The notes under the pieces are model-generated. The model saw nothing but the letters and a program-made list of their open reading frames with translations. It did no database searches and was not told where the DNA came from. The position numbers were made by a program, and so were the translations under genes. A stretch of DNA of 64,000 nucleotides from Saprospiraceae bacterium (GTDB taxonomy: Bacteria > Bacteroidota > Bacteroidia > Chitinophagales > Saprospiraceae), in assembly GCA_026986005.1 (NCBI GenBank), contig JALSPK010000172.1, positions 16,930-80,929 of the forward strand, in the 5' to 3' direction. The first letter of the stretch is position 1, and the number at the start of each line of letters is the position of its first letter. Positions 47,932-57,358 of the stretch are shown here, in pieces.

Positions 47932-48387
47932 ATGTTAACTAATGCTGCAAAATACGCCATTAGAGCGGTGCTCTACCTCACAGAAAAAGTCGAGACCAAA
48001 GAAAAACTAAGTGGAAAAGATATTTCAAAAAACTTAGATATTCCGGATGCATTTATCGCTAAGCTATTACAAAAATTAGCAAAAGCTAAAATAGTATCCT
48101 CTTCCAAAGGACCTAAAGGTGGCTTTTATATGAATGATAAAAATCTTTCAAAACATATCACAGATGTAATATTTGCTATTGACAATAAAGATATTTTTGA
48201 AGGTTGCTTTATGGGATTACCCGTATGTAGCGATGAGAATCCATGTCCCATTCACCATATTGTCGCACCATTCAAAGAACAACTTGAAGATAAATTTAAA
48301 AAATTAACAATTTTAGATTTTGCAAAAGAAATAAGAGCAAATGGCACACACTTAACTCTAAAAGATATCAATATGGATATTTTATAA
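47932..48387 (+). CDS. Rrf2-family transcriptional regulator with three-Cys motif
   Basis: A 151-residue regulator with the Rrf2 winged helix at the N-terminus (TNAAKYAIRAVLYL, IPDAFIAKLLQKLAKAKIVSSSKGPKGGF). It carries Cys92, Cys99 and Cys105 in GCFMGLPVCSDENPCPIH, spaced C-x6-C-x5-C, close to the Fe-S ligands of IscR and NsrR (C-x5-C-x5-C or similar). It may sense iron-sulfur status, nitric oxide or oxidants. It starts 22 bases after the AsmA-like gene; the downstream efflux operon is 460 bases away with its own promoter region, so its targets are unclear. Confidence 0.85.
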   Translation: MLTNAAKYAIRAVLYLTEKVETKEKLSGKDISKNLDIPDAFIAKLLQKLAKAKIVSSSKGPKGGFYMNDKNLSKHITDVIFAIDNKDIFEGCFMGLPVCSDENPCPIHHIVAPFKEQLEDKFKKLTILDFAKEIRANGTHLTLKDINMDIL

Positions 48388-48849
48388 CTACTCAGCTACC
48401 CTCTAATTCTCCTGCTAAAGCTGACCAAACTCCATTTCTCAGCTGTTCTGCGAAATCGGGAGTTTTTTTTGTCGCACATAAATTTGCAGCACCTTTAAAA
48501 GTGCTTTAACTTTTTGGTGCAAGTTAGGACTTGAAAGCACGTGTTAGCGTGACTTCAATGCCGGTTTTGTAAACTCACCATTATTCACTTTTTCTTTTCA
48601 ATTTTCAATATTGTCAAAAAAGGGTTAATTTTTAATTCACAAAGAAAAAAAACTATTTCTCTTATTTTCAAACAATTATTAAATCTTTTGTTTGTATTGA
48701 GTCAGTTGTTCTGACATTAGATTTAAAAAAAAGTAATTTTTTACAACAAAATCTAATAAATTAGGTTTATTATTACATCTTTGTGTAGTTAATATTAACT
48801 AACTTTAATATTTTGATAAAATTAACTTACCGTATTTAAAATAAATATT
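48388..48849. other. 462-bp intergenic region with clustered hairpins and a coding-like fragment
   Basis: Hairpins lie at 48489-48520 (GCACC/GGTGC), 48520-48533 (CAAGT/ACTTG) and 48538-48551 (CACG/CGTG). On the minus strand 48392-48505 is open for 37 residues (ends WSALAGELEGS) but has no ATG, so it is either a gene remnant or chance. The promoter of the efflux operon should lie in the AT-rich right half (near-consensus -7 CATCTTTG around 48776-48783). Confidence 0.4.
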
Positions 48850-49239
48850 ATGAAAAAATACACAATCTATATTACAGCATTTATTTTAGTGGCTTTCGCA
48901 GCCTTGACTTTTTTTCTTAGCGGTTCGGTTATTTTTGACTTGTTCGGCATCCGGGAAAAGCAGGGTAATTATGTGTTATTTGTAGTTATTGCAAATCTCA
49001 TTTGCAGCATAATATATTTTGTTGCTGTTTGCGGGTTTTTAAATAAAAAAATCTGGACTTACAAAATACTTATCGGTTCCTTCATCATTCTTGTAGCTGC
49101 TTTCATCGGTTTGCAGTTTCATATAAATTCAGGTGGGCTTTATGAAGCAAAAACCGTAAAAGCTCTAATCTTCAGAGGATCTGTAACATCGATTTTTTCG
49201 ATTATAGCATATTATACTATTAATAAAACCAGACATTAA
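48850..49239 (+). CDS. Small four-helix membrane protein, first gene of the efflux operon
   Basis: A 129-residue protein with four predicted transmembrane helices (about 5-27, 43-65, 70-90, 105-124) and little soluble sequence. The family was not recognised. It ends 11 bases before the TolC-like gene, so it belongs to the efflux operon, where it could be an accessory or a passenger. Confidence 0.6.
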   Translation: MKKYTIYITAFILVAFAALTFFLSGSVIFDLFGIREKQGNYVLFVVIANLICSIIYFVAVCGFLNKKIWTYKILIGSFIILVAAFIGLQFHINSGGLYEAKTVKALIFRGSVTSIFSIIAYYTINKTRH

Positions 49240-49250
49240 AAACAATTAAA

Positions 49251-50573
49251 ATGAAATTATTAAAAATAAAAATAGGAATTGTGCTCCTGCTACTCACGGG
49301 AGCTGAAGTTCGAGATTCACATGCTCAGGAGATATGGTCTCTCGACAAGTGCATAGAAACAGCTGTGAGCAATAACAAAAAGCTTAAGCTGGAAAAAAAT
49401 AATATTGAAATCGGAAAAGAGAGAACAAGTCAGGTGAAAGCAAATCTTCTCCCTAAAATAAAAATTGAAACCGACTACAAGTATTTTATCGAATTGCCAT
49501 ACCAATTGATGCCGATGTCGGTATTTGGTGGACCGGAAGGCAAATTCAAGGAAGCCCAGTTTGGAGTTCCGCACAACATTAATGCGAATGTTCAATTTGC
49601 TCTTCCCCTGTACAATCCTCAGATAAAAAGCAATGTGGAAATGGCAAAAATCGGAATTGAAATAGCGGAATTGAAATATCAAAAATCTGAAGAAAAATTG
49701 TTTTTTGATATCTCAAACTTGTATTATAACGCACAAATACTTTTGAGCCAAATGGATTTTATCAATAGCAATCTCAAAAACAGTGACAAATTACACAAAA
49801 ATATAAAATTGCTTAGAGAACAACAATTAGCGATGGGTACAGATGTCGATAAGGTTTCGCTCCAAATACTCCAGCTAAAAGCAAAAAAAGATGTGATAAA
49901 AAGTAAGTACAATCAGGTATTAAATGCACTAAAAGTACTAATGGGTGTATCAATGGATCAACAATTTTCGATAGAACCAAATATCACATACAAGGATTTG
50001 ACAGAATATACAGCAAAGCCAACTCTTGATGTCAAACTGGTGGAAACCAAAGACAAATTGCTCAAAAGACAGTTAAAAACTATCAAAAAGTCTCAATTGC
50101 CTTCAGTTATGCTTTACGGTTCGTATGGTGCAATAGGTTATGGTTATGATAAATCCCCGAATGAATTTTTAAATTTTTACTCAATGGGATTTGCCGGTAT
50201 TAAAGCGACATACAAGCTGTTTGACGGAAATATTTCCAAGAGAAAAAAGAACATAAAAAAACGCGAGATAGAAAATAATGCACTTCAATTGGAATTGTTA
50301 AAAGACCAAAACAATCTGCTGATAAAAAATGCCGATTTGAAAATAGAGATTGCAAGAAAAACGGTCGAAACAAGTCAATCTCAAATTGATTTTGCCAGAT
50401 CTATTTACGATAAAACCATTGCTCAACAAAAACAAGGTTTAGCATCGATAAACGATGTGCTTATGGCTGATAATACACTTCGACAAGCTCAGCAAGACTA
50501 TATATCATCAATCATCGAATACCTAAAGGCAGATTTGGAACTAAAAAAATTGTCGGGAAATATCATTAAATAA
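49251..50573 (+). CDS. TolC-family outer-membrane efflux protein
   Basis: A 440-residue protein with a signal peptide (..DSHAQ, about 26) and the two internally repeated helical hairpins of outer-membrane efflux factors (WSLDKCIETAVSNNKKLKLEKNNIEIGKE.. and, in the second half, ETSQSQIDFARSIYDKTIAQQKQGLASINDVLMADNTL, read in parts). It provides the outer-membrane duct for the RND pump encoded downstream. Length is normal for the family. Confidence 0.92.
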   Translation: MKLLKIKIGIVLLLLTGAEVRDSHAQEIWSLDKCIETAVSNNKKLKLEKNNIEIGKERTSQVKANLLPKIKIETDYKYFIELPYQLMPMSVFGGPEGKFKEAQFGVPHNINANVQFALPLYNPQIKSNVEMAKIGIEIAELKYQKSEEKLFFDISNLYYNAQILLSQMDFINSNLKNSDKLHKNIKLLREQQLAMGTDVDKVSLQILQLKAKKDVIKSKYNQVLNALKVLMGVSMDQQFSIEPNITYKDLTEYTAKPTLDVKLVETKDKLLKRQLKTIKKSQLPSVMLYGSYGAIGYGYDKSPNEFLNFYSMGFAGIKATYKLFDGNISKRKKNIKKREIENNALQLELLKDQNNLLIKNADLKIEIARKTVETSQSQIDFARSIYDKTIAQQKQGLASINDVLMADNTLRQAQQDYISSIIEYLKADLELKKLSGNIIK

Positions 50574-50592
50574 CTAATTAACATTTAATAAA

Positions 50593-51642
50593 ATGAAATA
50601 CTTAATAAATATTCTAATACTAATAGCTCTACTAGTTTTGATAGGATTGAAACTAAAGGAGAATAAAGAAATCGTTGAAAAAAGGGTTTTTAAATTTGAC
50701 AAAGAACAGCCGATTAATGTTCTAACAAGTAAAGTTAAATCAACAACAGCCGGAGAAAGTCAATTTATAACCGGTAATTTTATGTCTAATAAAGATGCGA
50801 GAATAAATTCAGAAGTACAAGGCAAAATCACAGCTATATATGTGGATATGGGGAGCTATGTTAAAAGAGGACAAAAGCTGTTGAAAATAGATGCAGAATT
50901 GCTTAAATTACAACTCAATGCTTTGGATGTAAAAATAGAAGGGCTAAAGGTTGATATCAATCGCTTCAAAGTATTGACTGAGGCTGATGCTATTCAAGGT
51001 ATAAAACTTGAAAAAGCTGAATTGGGTCTAAAATCAGCACTTGCTCAGAGAAAAACTATTTTGGAAAAAATGAAAAAAACTGTTGTTTATGCTCCTTTTT
51101 CAGGCATTATTACCGGTAAAATGACAGAAGTTGGTTCTTTTGCTGCTCCTCAAATGCCATTGTTTCAATTGACAGATATCTACAAATTGAAATTTACAGT
51201 AAATGTACCTGAAAGTGACTTGGATTTATTCAAGCTTAACACTTCTCATCCGGTTTTGGTTGATGCTTTTCCTAATCTTGAATTGACAGGCAAAACAATA
51301 ATGATAGGTGCAAAAGGAAATATGGGAAATAGCTTTCCGGTACAGTTTGAAGTTAAAAACACTAAAGATTTGAAAATAAAATCTGGAATGTTTGGTAAAA
51401 TAAAATTGTCGGAAACATCATATGAACCAAAAGTAGTCATAGCTGCATCGTCAATCGTGGGCTCCAATGTACAACCAAAAGTCTATGTTGTAAAAAATGG
51501 AAAAGCTATAATGAAAGATGTTGTAATATCAAAAAGAATAGGTGATAAGGTGATAATCGAAAGCGGATTGAATGATGGGGATATCATAGTCACAAGTGGA
51601 TTTATCAACCTATTTGACGGAGCCAATATCTCTCATAAATAA
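50593..51642 (+). CDS. RND efflux periplasmic adaptor (HlyD/AcrA family)
   Basis: A 349-residue adaptor with an N-terminal membrane segment (about 4-21). A lipoyl-like half motif (EVQGKITAIYVDMGSYVKRGQKLLKID), a short alpha-hairpin, the second lipoyl half (VVYAPFSGIITGKMTEVGSF), a beta-barrel and a membrane-proximal domain (PKVYVVKNGKAIMKDVVIS) follow. It joins the inner-membrane pump to the TolC-like duct. It lies 19 bases after the TolC-like gene. Confidence 0.92.
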   Translation: MKYLINILILIALLVLIGLKLKENKEIVEKRVFKFDKEQPINVLTSKVKSTTAGESQFITGNFMSNKDARINSEVQGKITAIYVDMGSYVKRGQKLLKIDAELLKLQLNALDVKIEGLKVDINRFKVLTEADAIQGIKLEKAELGLKSALAQRKTILEKMKKTVVYAPFSGIITGKMTEVGSFAAPQMPLFQLTDIYKLKFTVNVPESDLDLFKLNTSHPVLVDAFPNLELTGKTIMIGAKGNMGNSFPVQFEVKNTKDLKIKSGMFGKIKLSETSYEPKVVIAASSIVGSNVQPKVYVVKNGKAIMKDVVISKRIGDKVIIESGLNDGDIIVTSGFINLFDGANISHK

Positions 51643-51719
51643 TTGACAATAGTATTTGAAAGGAATATTTTATTTAAATGGTGCCTGGAGAATAATTGGA
51701 AATTTAAAAAAATAACAAT

Positions 51720-54700
51720 ATGAATTTAACAGAAATATCAATAAAACGACCATCACTGATAATTGTACTTTTTAGTATCTTTATCTTAATGGGATATATC
51801 GGATACAAAAACCTGAGTTACGAATTGCTCCCTGACTTTGACCAGCCAGTTGTGGTAATAAAGACAATTTACCCGGGAGCCGAACCTCAGGAAGTTGAAA
51901 CTTCGGTATCGAGAAAAATCGAAGATGCCTTGTCAAATCTTGAAGGCGTTGACTACCTGGTGACAAAATCATTACCCAATGCATCGGTTATTATCGCAAA
52001 TCTGAAATATGGCACAAGTGTGGATATCACGATGCAAGACGCCCAAAGATATATCGATAATATACGTAATGATTTGCCGGATGCTATTTTTAGTCCGGTG
52101 ATGAGTAAAGTGTCACCTAATGATCTGCCGATTATGTCAATAAGTGCAACAAGCGATTTGCCTGCAACTGAGTTTTATCAAAAAATGGCTGACGATTATC
52201 TACCCCAAATCCAGCAATTGAAAGGGGTAGCTGAAATCACTATTTTGGGAGGAGAGGAGAGAGAAGTACAGGTGAAAATAGATCAGGAAAAATTAAAATT
52301 GTACAGAGTTTCGCTATTGCAGGTAGTCGAGGCTATTAACCGCTCCGGAATGGATTTGCCGGCAGGTAAAGTTCAGACATCCACCAACAGAAGTTCGGTG
52401 AGACTTACGGGCAAATTTCACAATTTAAAAGATATAGAAGATGTAATGGTTGCAATGCCTGTACCTGGTAGTCCGGTTTATGTAAGAGATGTTGCTACCG
52501 TGGTAGATGGTGTAAAAGATATCACATCTCTCAGTAGATTCAATGGTAAAGCAGGTCTCGGATTGATACTGAAAAAACAAGGTGATGCCAATGCAGTGGA
52601 TGTATCTGAATTGGTAAGAGGAAGATTGAAACTCATAGAGGAGCAAAATAAAGATAAGAATGTTCAATTTATAATAGCTGATGATACTACTGAGAATACA
52701 ATTGCAGCCGTAGAATCTGTTGTCGATGACCTGATTTTGGCAGTAATACTTGTATCGATAGTGATGTTATTATTTTTGAGAAGTTTTAGAAACTCTATAA
52801 TAGTACTGATTGCTATTCCTACATCTTTGGTTACTGCTTTTGCCGTGATGTGGCTATTGGGCTATACTCTAAACCTGATGACGCTGTTGGCAATGTCGCT
52901 GATAATCGGTATTCTGGTGGATGATGCCACGGTGGTTCTGGAAAATATTCAACGGCATCTTGACATGAAAAAAGGAAAGAGAGTTGCTGCTATGGACGGT
53001 AGGATGGAAATCGGATTTTCAGCTCTGTCCATCACATTGGTTGATGTGGTTGTATTTTTGCCAATACTCTTTTTACAGGTATTTGTCGCAGATATGTTGA
53101 AAGAATTTTCAGTAGTTGTCATAACCTCAACACTGACAAGTTTGCTTGTAGGATTTACGCTTACTCCCTGGTTAGCTTCGAGAATTGGCAAAGCGGATGA
53201 CCTGAAACCAACAAATTTTTTCAACAGGTTTTTGCTTTGGTTTGAACGACAATTGGACAATTTTATCAACTGGTACACCGCACAATTAGCGTGGGTACTT
53301 GAACACAAATTGATATTTACGGGTATTTTACTTGTATTGATACTCGCAACTGCAGGAATGATGAAACAGAATATTGTGGGTATGGAATTGATATCAACAG
53401 GAGACCAAGGTAAATTTAGCCTGTTTTTGGAATACGATAAATCTACTCCGCTAAAAGAAAATAATATCATTTCTACAAAGGTGGAAAGTTTTTTGTTGCA
53501 GCAGGATGAAGTAAAAACAGTATTTAGCAATATCGGAGGTCCAAGTACAAGTATTGGTAGTTTGGGAGTAGGCTCGCCTAACAAAACAGAATTTACAGTA
53601 CAGCTAAAACCAAAAGAAGAAATAGGCAATATCCGTACAGAAGAATTTATGATTGGGATACGGGAAGCCCTAAGAAAAGAATTTCCGGGTATCAATTTCT
53701 CAATGACAGCTCTGGGGCTTGTGCCTCGTACATCACCTATTGAGATAACATTGAGTGGAAGTGATGTGAATAAAGTGATGAAAACAGCCGGGCATCTACG
53801 TTCAGTAATTCAGGATATACCGGGTTCTGACAATGTACAATTATCAGTAGAAGAGGGTACTCCCGAATACGAAATAATACCTGACAGGGACAAAATGCAA
53901 AGGCTCGGATTGAGTACTGCCTATGTGGGCATGAATGTAAGAACGGCTTTTACCGGCAATGACAACGCGACGCTTACAGATAGTGGAGTAGAATATCCCG
54001 TAAGAATTTGGCTCGATGATTTTGATAGAAAAAACTATGAAGACGTAAAAAACCTTACAATAATCAATCCTAAAGGAATGGCTATTCAAGTATCTCAATT
54101 TGCAGATATAGTACAAGGTAAATCTCCTTCGCTTTTGGAGCGAAAAGACAGGCAGCCATCCGTTACACTTACAGCCGATGCCTTGGGAAGACCATCGGGT
54201 ACAGTTGCCGGTGATGTAGTGAGCTACTTAAAAGAAAATCCACTTCCGGAGGGAATCGAAATGGCATGGGGTAGTGATATCAAAAAGCAAAATGACAGTT
54301 TTGGAGCAATGGGAAACGTATTGCTAATCTCATTTATCCTGATATACCTGATTATGGTGGCACTTTACGATAGTTTTATTTATCCGTTTGTGGTATTGTT
54401 TTCGATTCCGGCAGCTATTATCGGAGCGTTATTGGCATTGAACCTCTCATTGAGTAACCTGAGTTTATTCGCACTATTAGGAATGATTATGCTTATGGGA
54501 CTGGTGGTAAAAAATGCGATTCTAATCGTTGACTTTACCAATCAGCTTAAAGCACAGGGAAAACACTACAAAGAAGCATTGATAATAGCAGGAAAAGAAA
54601 GGATGAGACCAATCCTAATGACCACAATAGCAATGGTAATAGGAATGCTCCCAATTGCTTTGGCCAAGGGAACAGCAAGCGAATGGAAAAACGGACTTGC

Positions 54701-54809
54701 ATGGGTAATCATCGGAGGATTATTATCTTCATTGATTATCACCGTTTACCTCGTACCAATGATATATTATCTGGTTGACTCAATAAAAGAAAAATTTGGT
54801 ATAAGATAA
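51720..54809 (+). CDS. RND-family efflux transporter, inner-membrane permease
   Basis: A 1,029-residue pump with about twelve transmembrane helices. The N-terminus MNLTEISIKRPSLIIVLFS, the porter-domain GAEPQEVETSVSRKIEDAL motif, the TM4 acidic pair Asp401-Asp402 in GILVDDATVVLEN used for proton relay, and the later GLVVKNAILIVDF and ERMRPILMTTIAMVIGMLPIAL are all present, so it looks functional. The overall type is HAE1-like (hydrophobic and amphiphilic drugs) rather than a heavy-metal pump. It follows its adaptor by 77 bases and is followed by a TetR regulator. Confidence 0.95.
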   Translation: MNLTEISIKRPSLIIVLFSIFILMGYIGYKNLSYELLPDFDQPVVVIKTIYPGAEPQEVETSVSRKIEDALSNLEGVDYLVTKSLPNASVIIANLKYGTSVDITMQDAQRYIDNIRNDLPDAIFSPVMSKVSPNDLPIMSISATSDLPATEFYQKMADDYLPQIQQLKGVAEITILGGEEREVQVKIDQEKLKLYRVSLLQVVEAINRSGMDLPAGKVQTSTNRSSVRLTGKFHNLKDIEDVMVAMPVPGSPVYVRDVATVVDGVKDITSLSRFNGKAGLGLILKKQGDANAVDVSELVRGRLKLIEEQNKDKNVQFIIADDTTENTIAAVESVVDDLILAVILVSIVMLLFLRSFRNSIIVLIAIPTSLVTAFAVMWLLGYTLNLMTLLAMSLIIGILVDDATVVLENIQRHLDMKKGKRVAAMDGRMEIGFSALSITLVDVVVFLPILFLQVFVADMLKEFSVVVITSTLTSLLVGFTLTPWLASRIGKADDLKPTNFFNRFLLWFERQLDNFINWYTAQLAWVLEHKLIFTGILLVLILATAGMMKQNIVGMELISTGDQGKFSLFLEYDKSTPLKENNIISTKVESFLLQQDEVKTVFSNIGGPSTSIGSLGVGSPNKTEFTVQLKPKEEIGNIRTEEFMIGIREALRKEFPGINFSMTALGLVPRTSPIEITLSGSDVNKVMKTAGHLRSVIQDIPGSDNVQLSVEEGTPEYEIIPDRDKMQRLGLSTAYVGMNVRTAFTGNDNATLTDSGVEYPVRIWLDDFDRKNYEDVKNLTIINPKGMAIQVSQFADIVQGKSPSLLERKDRQPSVTLTADALGRPSGTVAGDVVSYLKENPLPEGIEMAWGSDIKKQNDSFGAMGNVLLISFILIYLIMVALYDSFIYPFVVLFSIPAAIIGALLALNLSLSNLSLFALLGMIMLMGLVVKNAILIVDFTNQLKAQGKHYKEALIIAGKERMRPILMTTIAMVIGMLPIALAKGTASEWKNGLAWVIIGGLLSSLIITVYLVPMIYYLVDSIKEKFGIR

Positions 54810-55287
54810 AGAAAAGAGTCGGGCTTACTGATAAGGTAGGTCCGCTCTTAAACGGTGACAAAACTAAATAAAACCCGTTATAATACCAATGAACTTAAGG
54901 TTTTTGTATAAATATAATAAATAGTGTCAGCAAGAATTCATTGCAAATATTAGTCTCAGAACAACTGATCCAATACAAACAGAAGATTTAATTATTGTTT
55001 TAAAGGAAGATGAATAATTGATTCTATACAATCTTCGTTTTATATAGTAGGTAATTCTCTTGACTTTTTACGATATTGCATATGGGGCTTTTCAATGCTT
55101 TTTAGTGTTTAAACTCAATTGAGCTCTTATATTGAAATCATAGCATTATTTATAAATGTTAGTTTGACATTCCGTCTCAAAATTCGTTTCAGTCTATAAA
55201 GTGCTTGATTTTTTAAAAATAACATCTAAAATTTAACTCAAGATTAAAATTTTCATTAATTTCGTTATTAACTTCAATTTCTGACTT
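54810..55287. other. 478-bp intergenic region with a weak hairpin, a coding remnant and a MITE end
   Basis: An imperfect hairpin (AAGAG/CTCTT, 54814-54849) could end the efflux transcript but lacks a T run. A 30-residue plus-strand open stretch at 54925-55017 (ends DLIIVLKEDE) has no start codon and looks like the tail of a lost gene. A degenerate MITE left end lies at 55186-55225. A near-consensus -7 for the TetR gene (TAATTTCG) is at 55257-55264. Confidence 0.45.
55186..55225 (+). repeat. Degenerate MITE left end
   Basis: The sequence TCTATAAAGTGCTTGATTTTT matches the MITE left end over its inner part (same 17-base core as 63841 onward), but the outermost bases have changed (GTTTCAG for GTGTCTG) and the TA flank is lost, so this is an old copy. 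Confidence 0.6.
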
Positions 55288-55971
55288 ATGAAAGAAGACA
55301 AACGAAAAACTAAAGAAGAATTAATAATCGATGCAGCTGAAAAAGTTTTTAGCAAATACGGTTATAAAAATGCAAAAATGGAAGATGTTTCCAAATTGGC
55401 AGGAATTACCAAAGTGACTTTGTATTCATACTTCCAAAGCAAGGAAAATCTCTATATGGCACTTACATATAGAGGGTTTCAAAAATTGCTTAACGGTTAT
55501 TATCAGGTAATAGACAAACATAAATCGGATTCCGGTTTGCATTCTGCATTAGCTCTTTTAGACAAATTTATGGATTTTTCTACTGAAAACTTTTTATATA
55601 ATGAAGCTTTGCTAAATTATTTTTCTACTGTCAGGTCGGGAAATGAGAAAAAACTACCTGATGCAATCAAAGAAAGCATTTTCTTTAAAAAAATGCAGGA
55701 TATTCACAACCTGATTTTTAAACTCGCTGCAAAAGAAGTATTAAGAGGAAAAGAAGATGGAAGTATTGTCAATGATTTTGACCCTATGTTTTTGTCTCTC
55801 CATGCATGGACAATGGTAGTTGGTTACTCAAAAGTATTGGCTGCCTCCGGAAATGAAAAAACATCTATTTTTCATATGAAGATGTCTAATATGAAAAAAA
55901 TAATTTTACAGACGGCAAAGATTGTTTTGATAAATAAAATGGATTTGGACGAGGTCTTGATAGACAACTAA
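55288..55971 (+). CDS. TetR/AcrR-family transcriptional regulator
   Basis: A 227-residue regulator. The N-terminal helix-turn-helix is standard for TetR (IIDAAEKVFSKYGYKNAKMEDVSKLAGITKVTLYSYFQSKENLY in parts, residues 13-56); the helical C-terminal ligand-binding half is variable as usual. Its position after the RND operon suggests that it represses that operon in response to a pumped compound (inference). A TAATTTCG -7-like sequence precedes it. The pdxH gene follows after 7 bases. Confidence 0.9.
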   Translation: MKEDKRKTKEELIIDAAEKVFSKYGYKNAKMEDVSKLAGITKVTLYSYFQSKENLYMALTYRGFQKLLNGYYQVIDKHKSDSGLHSALALLDKFMDFSTENFLYNEALLNYFSTVRSGNEKKLPDAIKESIFFKKMQDIHNLIFKLAAKEVLRGKEDGSIVNDFDPMFLSLHAWTMVVGYSKVLAASGNEKTSIFHMKMSNMKKIILQTAKIVLINKMDLDEVLIDN

Positions 55972-55978
55972 TTATATT

Positions 55979-56617
55979 ATGGATATCCACAACATTAGAA
56001 GAGAATACAGTAAAAAGAAACTTCATCTTGAAGATTTAGATAAAAATCCATTCAATCAATTTGACAATTGGTTTAAAACAGCTTTGGAAGGGATAAAAAT
56101 GGATCCAAACGCCATGTCATTGGCGACAGTAGGTATAGATAGTAAACCAAGCTTGAGAACAGTATTATTAAAATATTATGATGAATCAGGTTTTGTTTTT
56201 TTTACCAATTACAGCAGTAGAAAATCTAGACAGATAGAAGAAAATGAAAATGTAGCACTATTATTTTTTTGGGTTACATTAGAAAGACAAATAATTATAG
56301 AAGGTAGAGCAGAGAAAATATCTAAAGCCGAATCTTTAAAGTATTTTTCATCTAGACCACATGGTAGTCAACTAGGTGCTTGGGTATCACAACAAAGCAG
56401 TATTATATCTTCAAAGTCCATTTTGCTGGCTAAACTCGATGAAATAAGGAAAAAATTTAAAGAAGGTAAAGTTCCTTTACCTGATTTTTGGGGTGGTTAT
56501 CGTGTTATACCCGAGAGGATAGAGTTTTGGCAGGGTGGCGAAAGCAGACTGCATGACAGATTTTTATATACCAAAAAGTCTAATGACGATTGGGAGATAA
56601 ATAGGCTAGCACCCTAA
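55979..56617 (+). CDS. pdxH: Pyridoxamine/pyridoxine 5'-phosphate oxidase
   Basis: A 212-residue FMN enzyme of the last step of pyridoxal phosphate synthesis. Family signatures are present: REYSKKKLHLEDLDKNPFNQF, TNYSSRKSRQIEENE, FFWVTLERQIIIEGRAEK, SRPHGSQLGAWVSQQSS and the C-terminal RVIPERIEFWQGGESRLHDR, which forms the substrate and FMN pocket. Length is standard. It is seven bases after the tetR gene and may share its transcript. Confidence 0.95.
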   Translation: MDIHNIRREYSKKKLHLEDLDKNPFNQFDNWFKTALEGIKMDPNAMSLATVGIDSKPSLRTVLLKYYDESGFVFFTNYSSRKSRQIEENENVALLFFWVTLERQIIIEGRAEKISKAESLKYFSSRPHGSQLGAWVSQQSSIISSKSILLAKLDEIRKKFKEGKVPLPDFWGGYRVIPERIEFWQGGESRLHDRFLYTKKSNDDWEINRLAP

Positions 56618-56618
56618 G

Positions 56619-57347
56619 CTAATCAATATACTCTACTTTTCTCATAAACCTAAGACCGAATGTTACCTCAATGGTTACGTTTTTTATCCTCCTTCTTCTC
56701 AAAGTTATGGTATTTGAAGGATGATATGGGTCAATAATACTTCCTATTTCGGGTTGCTCATATTGATTGGACAAATCCGGATTAATTGAAACCTCAAATA
56801 GAAATTCCATAAGTTCAGTAAAAGCATACTCCAATCCACCTGCCACCTGTACACCATAAGTAAATTTTTTAACAAAAATATTGTCAGGATAGTAAGGGTA
56901 AGATTGTCTTTGGTTGAACTGAGCAAAATTTTGTAAATTGGTAAAAGCCGTATATTCTGCTCTTAATCCAAACGAATAAAACGATTTTAAATAATCTTTT
57001 ATTTGTTGTTTTCGTTTTGCACCAAGTCCCAAACTGATATTTCTGAACAGGAAGTTGCGAGTAGGCAACCGAAAAACATTGCCATCAATCCTATAACCTA
57101 AAGCACCTCTTAATGAGCTACCTCTATTGTGAAAACCAAGTTGAGCATAAAGTGAATTCATGGGGTTATCCTCCGAATAAGACTCAATAAAAGCCGCTGC
57201 ATGATAAGTCAAAACAGGTTTTTGATTGAAATTTTCCCATTTTTGATATCCAAATGATGGCCCGCCCTTCAAACCGAAATAAAAACTTTGGGAATACAAA
57301 GAAACTGTTGTAAAAACAATTATAAAAAAAGAAAAAAAACGTTTCAT
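56619..57347 (-). CDS. Outer-membrane beta-barrel protein
   Basis: A 242-residue protein with a signal peptide (..SLYSQ, about 20). Eight or so amphipathic beta strands begin SFYFGLKGGPSFGYQKW, the opening typical of small PorT/OmpA-like barrels of this phylum. No specific role is known. It lies 11 bases downstream of the glucosaminidase gene and converges on pdxH with one base between the two. Confidence 0.65.
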   Translation of the reverse strand: MKRFFSFFIIVFTTVSLYSQSFYFGLKGGPSFGYQKWENFNQKPVLTYHAAAFIESYSEDNPMNSLYAQLGFHNRGSSLRGALGYRIDGNVFRLPTRNFLFRNISLGLGAKRKQQIKDYLKSFYSFGLRAEYTAFTNLQNFAQFNQRQSYPYYPDNIFVKKFTYGVQVAGGLEYAFTELMEFLFEVSINPDLSNQYEQPEIGSIIDPYHPSNTITLRRRRIKNVTIEVTFGLRFMRKVEYID

Positions 57348-57358
57348 AAGTTTATATT

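Noticed and set aside
48388..48849. Possible tRNA or riboswitch
   Set aside because: Hairpins are present, but no cloverleaf, T-loop or known riboswitch core could be recognised.
52949..53695. 248-codon minus-strand open frame inside the RND pump
   Set aside because: It lies wholly within the strongly supported RND permease gene, has no recognisable domain and no promoter.
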